From: Beaufortia kweichowensis
Lineage: Eukaryota > Chordata > Actinopteri > Cypriniformes > Gastromyzontidae
Direction of reading: 5' to 3'
NCBI GenBank assembly: GCA_019155185.1
Contig: CM032802.1
Span: forward strand, 7,664,501-7,728,500
Length of the DNA stretch: 64,000 nucleotides
Below are positions 43,829 through 52,800 of the stretch, one piece after another. The first letter of the stretch is position 1. Each line of letters starts with the position of its first letter. A model generated the notes under the pieces. The model was not told the origin of the DNA. It made no database searches and was given only the letters and a program-made list of their open reading frames with translations. Made by a program: the position numbers and the translations under genes.

Positions 43829-46800
43829 CTGCTCATGCTCATCTACACCGAAACGTCTGAAACTTATTCTGCTTGTTTGAATGTAGTGGCAATGTAGACG
43901 AAAGTCAACTTTTTTAATGGACCCACACAATGAGGTGGAGTTATTACTGCAGGTAACACAAGATTATAAAGTTACAAAAGCAAATTACTGTTTAGCTGTC
44001 AAAAGTGACACCAGAAAATGTATTTGAGACATCTAAAAGAGGTTTTACTTTTAGATGATAATTCATTCATAAAAGAATGTTAAAATGCATTAGGTATGAA
44101 CATATATATTAGTTTCAGTCATTTTACGCTCCATGCTGGCATTAGCAAAGGCTTTTACTTCAATCTTCCCTGGGGTTGAATGTGATTTGTTAAATTTATG
44201 TGAAAGATTTGAAAGCTACAATAACTCCTTGGCTCCACAATACAGGGATTAAAACAGAAGATGGATATTGCAGAAAATGCATCACAGCCTGTCCCAGAAC
44301 TGCTTAATATGTTTTGGTCAGCATAAAAAACAAAACAAAAAAGGATTTCATTTTGAGGGAGTAAATCACCCATCTGTGTATTGTTGAACATAAACAGAAA
44401 TGTTAATTTGGCACCTTTTTATTGAAGGGGTCTGTCAATATCCACAAAAACAATGAGTCATGTGCTCATTTAAATCACACCAAGTTTGACCAAACATCAA
44501 TAGTGAGATAGGAGAACCAGCGGCACTATCTTTATTGATTATTTGACATCATGTAAATTAAATGAGAAGACTTTTAGTCAATACCCACAAAGTTTTCTTC
44601 TTAAAAGTCTCATGCCGTAGTGCTATTTCAGCACATTTGGTGCCGGGTTAAACTGGATTGGAGAATAAGCATTGAAATACCACACTGCATCACATCCATT
44701 CATTAAAGCAGTGCACATGTAATCCACACATACGGCTGAATTTGAATGTGTGGTCTTGTCAATGTTATCAGCTGAAGAGAAGTGTGTGATTAGTGACGTG
44801 CTTTCAGCTTATCAGCAACACGCAGCAGTCTGCATCACACAAGCGCTCAAAGTCAATGGGACGTCTTCCCTGATGTGTAAGGATTTGGCCTATAAACACA
44901 CCACCAACTGCTTTCTATCTCTGTATTAGGACAGAAACTCACACAAACATAATTATGACCTTGTATCAACTATTCTGGTAGTTTAAAGAAGAGATATTAT
45001 TTTACAAACAAGATTGTAGAAGTAAAAGTTCTTATGCATGATTTATAAAGCTTTACCGCCTCTCAAGAGTATCTTTGAACCAGAAACATTCCTCCAGATC
45101 TCAGCAGGCTGTTTTCCTATTAATATATCCTACTACAACACAGCATGCAGGTCTCAATCACACTTTCGCTAAATAAAAATGATCATGAAAGGAACAAGAT
45201 GTATTGAAGAGCTGTACTTGAATGTAATGTTTAATGCTTACAGGAACATAACTGAAATAAAAAATATGATTTTAGACCCAAAGGTAATGACTAGATTTAT
45301 TACCTAATGATTTTCAAAAGCTACTGCACAGAGGACAACTACAGTATATGGTTTTGCCAAAGCTAAATTTATGAAGATAAATGCATTTAAAATGTACAAT
45401 TTATCTCTCCTCTGGGAGAAATATTGATGACATACAGTAAAATCAAAATCTCTTTAGAATGACGAATGACTTAAACGTTATTACATTTAACATGCTGAAA
45501 CTGTGCTTCAGTGCATCAGGACACTGCTGCTATGATCACTAAAAAGTATGCTCAAACATTTTTATAGATCGTTCTGTGTACTAATAGCACAGTACAGCAG
45601 TGACGGACAAACAGCAGTGACTTTATGAGATTGTAAATGAAGGCATCACAAGTGAATGAGACAAACACATTCCCATTTCCACCTGGTATTTAAATCTGTC
45701 CATTTCCAACTACTTCTGTCCTTGTTTCTTCGAGGGGAGGGGTTATAGACCGATAAATATGTAGGCTTATTCAGATCTTTCGATCTAATGGATGAAATAA
45801 GCACAAGCTGTATACATACAAACGCAAACAGAGATGACAAAAAAAACATACTGAAAGCAGCCGTTTTCATTTCTGCACTGACAGTCGTGAGACCTCGCTG
45901 AACACGTGTGTTAGAAATTCGAAATGGCAAGATAACATTGTGCTTGATACATTCATTTGTTAAACCAAACTTTAATATCTTCAGATCAGCCGACAAAGTT
46001 TAAATGCTGTCTGCGCACTTCTAGCGCACTTCTCATAATGTTTACACATTATCTGCAGGCGGATAGTATGCAGTCTTGTGTGTCTCCACATTCAACCACA
46101 TGAGCATCTACACTACAAAAGCAACCGGTCAAATGTGTTTTTGACTACCTCTGAAGTGGTCGAAAGTGGACAAGCTCAAAATGTTTTAGACCCCGTTTAC
46201 ACCTGTATTTAGCGTTGTCCTCTTGTGATCCGATTGACCAAAACGCATCCTAATACCAGGTGTAACCAGGGCCTAAAATCATAAAAAGAAGGCATGTTCA
46301 CATTAATAAGAATGAGAATATACAGGGTTCCTTATCAGCATAGACAGTGTCTGGGTAAACTGGATTAATGGTGGTTAATGGATAAGATGCAAGATTTTTT
46401 GCTAAAATACTGCACATCAAAGATAACACTAAGTAGAAAGAATTTGTGCAGAAAAACATATAGGAAATTATCAGTGTGAGTCTTGCATAATGGCCATGAA
46501 AAATGCATGCGTTCAAAGTGATAGACACCGAGAGTCTAGACTTTTCAAGCTGTTAGAGAAATATTAAACCAGTCAATCACGACCTCTCATTCAACTCTAT
46601 TAACCTCCATTAGCTTCTTTAACAGACAGTCACGACCTAGTTGAAATGAGACATTTTAAAGCGACAGAGCATTTAGGTTAAAACATTAAAGGTTCGTTTT
46701 TAACTAATTTACCAAACTTTTCATTTTACACGTTTGGGACATCACTGAGAAGCATGATGAGAAGATTAAAGTAAACAATCACATTTAAAGATGTCTGTAG

Positions 46801-49800
46801 GAAACAATATTTGTGCATTTGGTTTCTCTGCATGCATGCTTTAGAAAAAAAAAACACTGGACATCTGATTCCCATTTAATTGTACTAAATCACATGATTA
46901 AACTGACAGAAATACAAACAAAAGACAAAGCAGGTCTAGACATGATGAATTGCTCCGCAGTGTACTTAATACACAAATCCATATGGTGTGGGAAAGTCTG
47001 TTATTATAATTATAGCAGTCAGACACACTAAATGAGACACTGTATCTTTAAAAAATGAACAGGGTGTCACGCTGCAGCATAACGGCAGAATAATGACACA
47101 GGCAGCATTCACAAGTTTCTGCAGAATCTACCTGATCAGCCCACACAAAAACGTCAATACGACTTTCACAAGCCGCATAATTAAAACTCCCAAAGCAGCA
47201 TTAATACATGAGGTTTATAGCTCTAAAGAAATGTACCTGTCCATCCCAAAGATGGCCCGCTCTGTCTCCGTCCAGGCAAACTTGTGTCTAACCAAAACAG
47301 TTTCCTGACCCGTGTCCCGTTCACAACCACAGCAGTTTCCCATCCTGAGAGTCACAGCAGTACTGTCTCCTGCCTCACCTCCTCTCCGTCTCTGTCTTTC
47401 TAAGTCTGCCAGGGCAGGACACACGATCTGATGCTGCACTCAGATGCCAATGCTAATGTTTGCTGTAAGGGCACCAGGGGTTCAGAGAGCCAACGCCTCC
47501 AGCTGTCACAAAGCATGCCATTAGCTAGCCGCCTCATCTGCCTGTCAATTCCTCCTTTGTCCCTCCAGCAAACGCTCTGTCCTGCAGGAGCCACAGTGAT
47601 ATCAGTAGCTGGCATGACTGAGAGTGTTCCATATGCATGCATGCTGTGAGAGAGACTGCAACGGACAGCCATTTCAGGTGTGGCATTTGTGTTGGCGGCA
47701 GAAATGCGTTTTTCACAATATACCTTCTCAGAATGCCTTCTCAGCTAACTAAGAGAAGTTAAAAATATATTTCATTTAACTTACTTAAGCAGTTTTGCAC
47801 TTTACTATAAAATGCTCCTTGTTAAAAGGATAGCTCACCCAAAAAGTTTAAATTTCTTGTTCATTTACTCATACATGACTTTTGCTTTTTGCGGTAAATT
47901 AAGATTTTTAGCTAGAAACGTGACCCTTTGTGACCCTTAAAATGCACTTAGTTCCATTCGCTCAAGGCTATGGACTACAGGTTATAATGCTGTAAATAAT
48001 GTTCAGTTTGTCGCACAGGCCAAGTTCATAAGACCTCAATATATTGTTAGGGATCACTTTTGTAACTCTCAAAGACTCTCAGAGAAATGACACCTGTGAC
48101 TTACCTAGGATCACGATTTCAGCTAAAACCCTTCCTTAGTGTTCTACTGAAGAAACAATGCCACCTACATCTTGGATGACTTGAATGTGAGTAAATAAAC
48201 AACAATTTTTCCATCCCTTTTAACCAATCAAAACAAGCATTCCACGAGACATGTAGTAACCCAAATATGACATCAGAACATTAAAGTTTGGGCATAGAGA
48301 ACAGCTGTCATGAACAATGACTTTAGTAATAAAACTCTCTGTAACAGTAATGTTCTTGATTTCTCAGTGTCTTTTATAATGTACCGACAGAAAGGAAGCA
48401 AAAGAGACAGAAGATGTCTTTTGTGAAGGCTTTCAATTCAGAATGACCTCCTGTGGTCAGGAAGATAGAGGCTTAGCTAACCGAGAGTGGCTTCCTGCGG
48501 TGTAGTTTGGGAGTTTGATAATCTGATGAAGGTGACCTAATAGATGGAGGTGAGGTCTCTCTCTCTCTCATACGTCTTAAAATCTGATAACAATAAATAT
48601 ATGCACTGAAATTACAATGCAGTAAGTAGTCTGGGAGCAAAGTCGACATGTCTACAGCTTTAAACTAGATTAAAACAGATTTTATCTTGGCTGTATGAGT
48701 CCGTAAGGCCTGAAACTCAGATGTTTTAAGCATAATAGAGATTAAGGATTTTTTATATAACACACTCTTGTTCCCTTACTGATGGGGATGCAGGTCAAGT
48801 GTAACAGTAAAGACGGGGCCTGAGAATCAACATACAAAGACAATGTGCTCTGTGGATTCTCCCACTCACATCCTGCAGGGCATATTAATATGTAATGGTG
48901 CTAAATGAAGCTCACTGCTATCTTCATCATAAAGAGATTCATTAATATGAACCACACTAAGCTGCCTGGCTCATGCTGGCATCTGGGCTTTTAGTTTCTG
49001 AGCTCTCCTCATGACTGATCATTTATTTGCTATGGAGCCTGGAGTCAAACTCACCAACAGTTTTGGAAAAAGGTAGAAACCAAGCCTTTGTGGCATGTTC
49101 GAAGCTGTAATACCCATAACATGACAACATAATTATTCTGTTTACTATAGCCTGAAAAAGTAAATATATTCTCCCCCTGCTGACTGTTAAAATAACTACA
49201 GTCAAACAAATTAAACTGCCTCATCTTCATGCAAGTCAACAAACCATTAACAGACCATCTGAGGCATACAGCACACAAAAATGGTAATCTGCAATCAGAC
49301 TCGCCTGCATTTACACAATCTCCATGAGTCAGGGTGTGTGGGTTTATATCAAAGTTCCCAATTTGCTAAAAAAGCAAAGTGGAGCATGTAAAGGGGCCTT
49401 TAACAACGTGGGAACTTCTAACTTTAGCGCTTTTATGCACACAGTATAAACACAAAACAAAATTATAATTAATTTTGTTATCAATTATTTCTGGTTGGTG
49501 TCTGTGACGTTGCAAAATGTAGGGCGTGTAGATAATGATCAGCATACAGTAGAAAGGAGACCTGTGTTGTTTTACATACCAGCATAAACTGACACCAACT
49601 GGGTCAACCAAAGACAAAACTCAATATAACGCAGGGTAAGCTAATTTAGAAATATATTAAGATAACACTGATGCAGCATGATGGACGTGACATTTAAAGA
49701 CAAAACTTGAAATATAAATTCTCCAGAATGTATTGATTACCAATATAATGATATTTTTTTATATATGTCCTGTTGAAATGCACATGTATTATGGATGTGA

Positions 49801-52800
49801 CAAAAAAAACACGGTTTTGGGAAGCAACATGTAGGATTTATTGAAATCCACATATCACAAGTAATTAAACCCAACTGAGAAGCAATGACTCTTCAAAAAC
49901 TTTTATTTTAACTGTCATCTGTGCATTTATGAGGAATATGGACTGTTATGGGTGTGATAACTCACATGGATATTTAAACCACCAAATATTGACATCTGAG
50001 CTATCAGTATAGTAAAACAAACATTTTCATGGTAAGATTGACATTTGCATGGAATTGCCTGTATTTTGACGGCTTCAGTCTACTGTGTGTATGTATATTT
50101 CTATGACTGTCAGTCAACAGTCACATTCAGAAGATTCAGCTTTGCAAACTTGTGTTCTGCTAACATATTCCCTTTGATGCTGCCAGATGCTGATCTTCTG
50201 ACAGAGCTTTTAGTTGCTAAGTTACAAGCATTCAATAAAACTGTGAGTTGTATCCAAAACACTCATATACATCCCCGTAAACTATGTCCTTTACAATGAC
50301 TTAAATATGAGTCAGTCTCATATAATACGCTGCCACTTTATCATCAGTTTCTCCAACATCAAATTAGGAAGAGGACTAATGTTCCATACTACAACAAAAG
50401 ATCTATTTCACCTTTTTTAAGCTGACACAGGTTTGCAAAACCTTCCTGAATTTTACTATCTTGCTCCATCCACAGCAAATAAGAGACTGAATGTCAAGCC
50501 TTGTGCCAAGTCAGACAAGTAGAAATGGTGGACAAATCAGTGAATTTGTGATTCAATTAGTACCCAGAATGCAACATTCTGAGGGACAAGATTTAGAAAG
50601 ACAATAATAAAGGATTCAACTGCAAAAGCCACAGGTCAGAAAGAGCAATATTCTCTCTTAAAACACCCTAAGCTACACAGAAGAAGCACAAACAAACTTT
50701 CAGTCGGTCTCTCTGTGCATTACAAAATTAAACACAAAAACAAACAGTTTGCATTATTTATTAAAGGAGCAGTGGTAGATTCTTATACTGCAAGAATTGA
50801 AAAATACAAGTGTAAATCGATGTGCAGATAGTGAGTGAGGGGTGATATGGGGGGATGTAGATCTAAAGCAGGTGGTCATGGGTTAAGTGTCGGTTTTTCA
50901 ATATCACACTGTAACTAGATCTTTGGAAAACCGGTTGTCCTAATGAGAAATACAATGCTGAATTTATGGCATATGGTGACAGGTAGAATAGGCATCAGAT
51001 GCGCGCCATCAGGCACCAGCAGCGTTCCTCTATTTTCACGGTCCATCTCTCGGCCACACACTGCTATTAAAAACTAATTGGTGAGGAGGTGGATCCTTAA
51101 TCACATCCCTCTCCGAGGATCACTGGTCATCATTCTTTGGCATTTCCATCCCTAGAACGGGGAACGGGAGGGCCAGGGCACAATAATTGACCAGCTATGT
51201 CAAAACTTCGCACGAAGGCGGCTTTCACACATGTGCAACATACCCTAACACCGAATACAACTCACTTTTATTTACCTGACACACTGGATCATGTGTTTAA
51301 TGGCTTATTTTGCGAGTGTTTATGGTTGTGTGGTAAGGGTTTGTGTGAATGTTTTTTGCCTAAATGATGGCAAGAATTATAAACATGTTTACACAATGCT
51401 TTGTTTACACAATTTTAGCCGTTTAAATCACCTGGAGGCTGTATTATTGGTTTCAGTGTGTGTTCCCACTGCTAGGTGCTCTAATGGTATTGGTGGACTG
51501 TGCAAGTACTGTAACCATAACGTTTTATTATCTGATCATAAATGTGATGGATGTATAAAAAGATGATCACTTTAATTTGATATGTAATATGTTTTCCTGC
51601 CGCCCATTTGCTGGAGGAGAATGTGTTTGTGTATATATTGCTGCAGTGTATCATAAAGAATCTGTCATCTCTTATCATAAATAAGACAAATAATTTTCCA
51701 AAATGTCTGACACCATGCACATTTTTTATTATATCAATATTAATCACACGGAACAGTTAAAGGGAAAGTTCACACAAACATTCTTTCATCATTTATTCAC
51801 CCTCATGTCAAACCTGTATGACTTTCTGCCGCAGAACACAAAAGAAGATATTGTGAAGAATGTTGGTAACCAAACCACACTGACCCCCACTGACTTCCAC
51901 TGTACGGACACAAAACCACTAAAACATTTCTTAAAATATCTTCACAGAATTATAGAGTTATAAACAACAAAAATGATGACAGAATTTTAAAAACAGCTCA
52001 TGGTAACTCTGTCTCATCTACATTTGACTACAGTAATCCACAGGAGAACATCATGTAAGCTTCATTGTCTTGACTCTCACTGGTAGACCCCACATCCCAT
52101 CACTCCTCATTTGCATAAAGGTAAACTTTACTCAACTGTCACATTGCTGGACACACCTACATTCTGCCACTGTCATGAAAACATATTATAAATGTTTTAA
52201 AACACAATCGTCTTAAAGCTTTGAATGGAACTGCTCAATAACGACTTTAAACGCACCAAAATGTTTTTTGCAAAGCTGCTTCGAATCAGTGTGTCTTGGG
52301 AAAGCTGTCCATAAATAAAACTAAATGTAGTTGGACTCTGCAAATGTCATCAAATCGAACAGCTTCCGTTCTTTTATGTGAATGTCCTTTGAACTTGCTG
52401 CCTACTTCTCTTTAACACAATTATGCTGTTGCCCTTCTGCTTTCTACATGCTTCAGTATACTGACATGAATAAGAGATCCTTGAAACCACTGTAGCGCAT
52501 GATGTGCACTAAAGTGCACCACACTGTTATAAAGATGCCACTGAGTAGATGACAGCATATATCTATTCCTGGAAATACTCAGGTCACAATATTTCTGCCA
52601 TAAACCAGATGTAACCATTGAATCCATGTCCAAGATTAATTTCATCTTGCACTGACTTAAAGATTTAGAAATTAATAAGCATGTAAAAAAAGACAAAGAA
52701 ACATAATCAACCCACATAATCATGCTGTCATGTGAGTTCCAGTAGGAAGTCACTATTGCATCCTATTTCTGTTTATTTAAACAGGCTCCACCCATGCAAG

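Noticed and set aside
43602..43930. Long Arg-Glu and Ser-Leu reading frames
   Set aside because: They are translations of the GA/CT microsatellite and appear in several frames on both strands.
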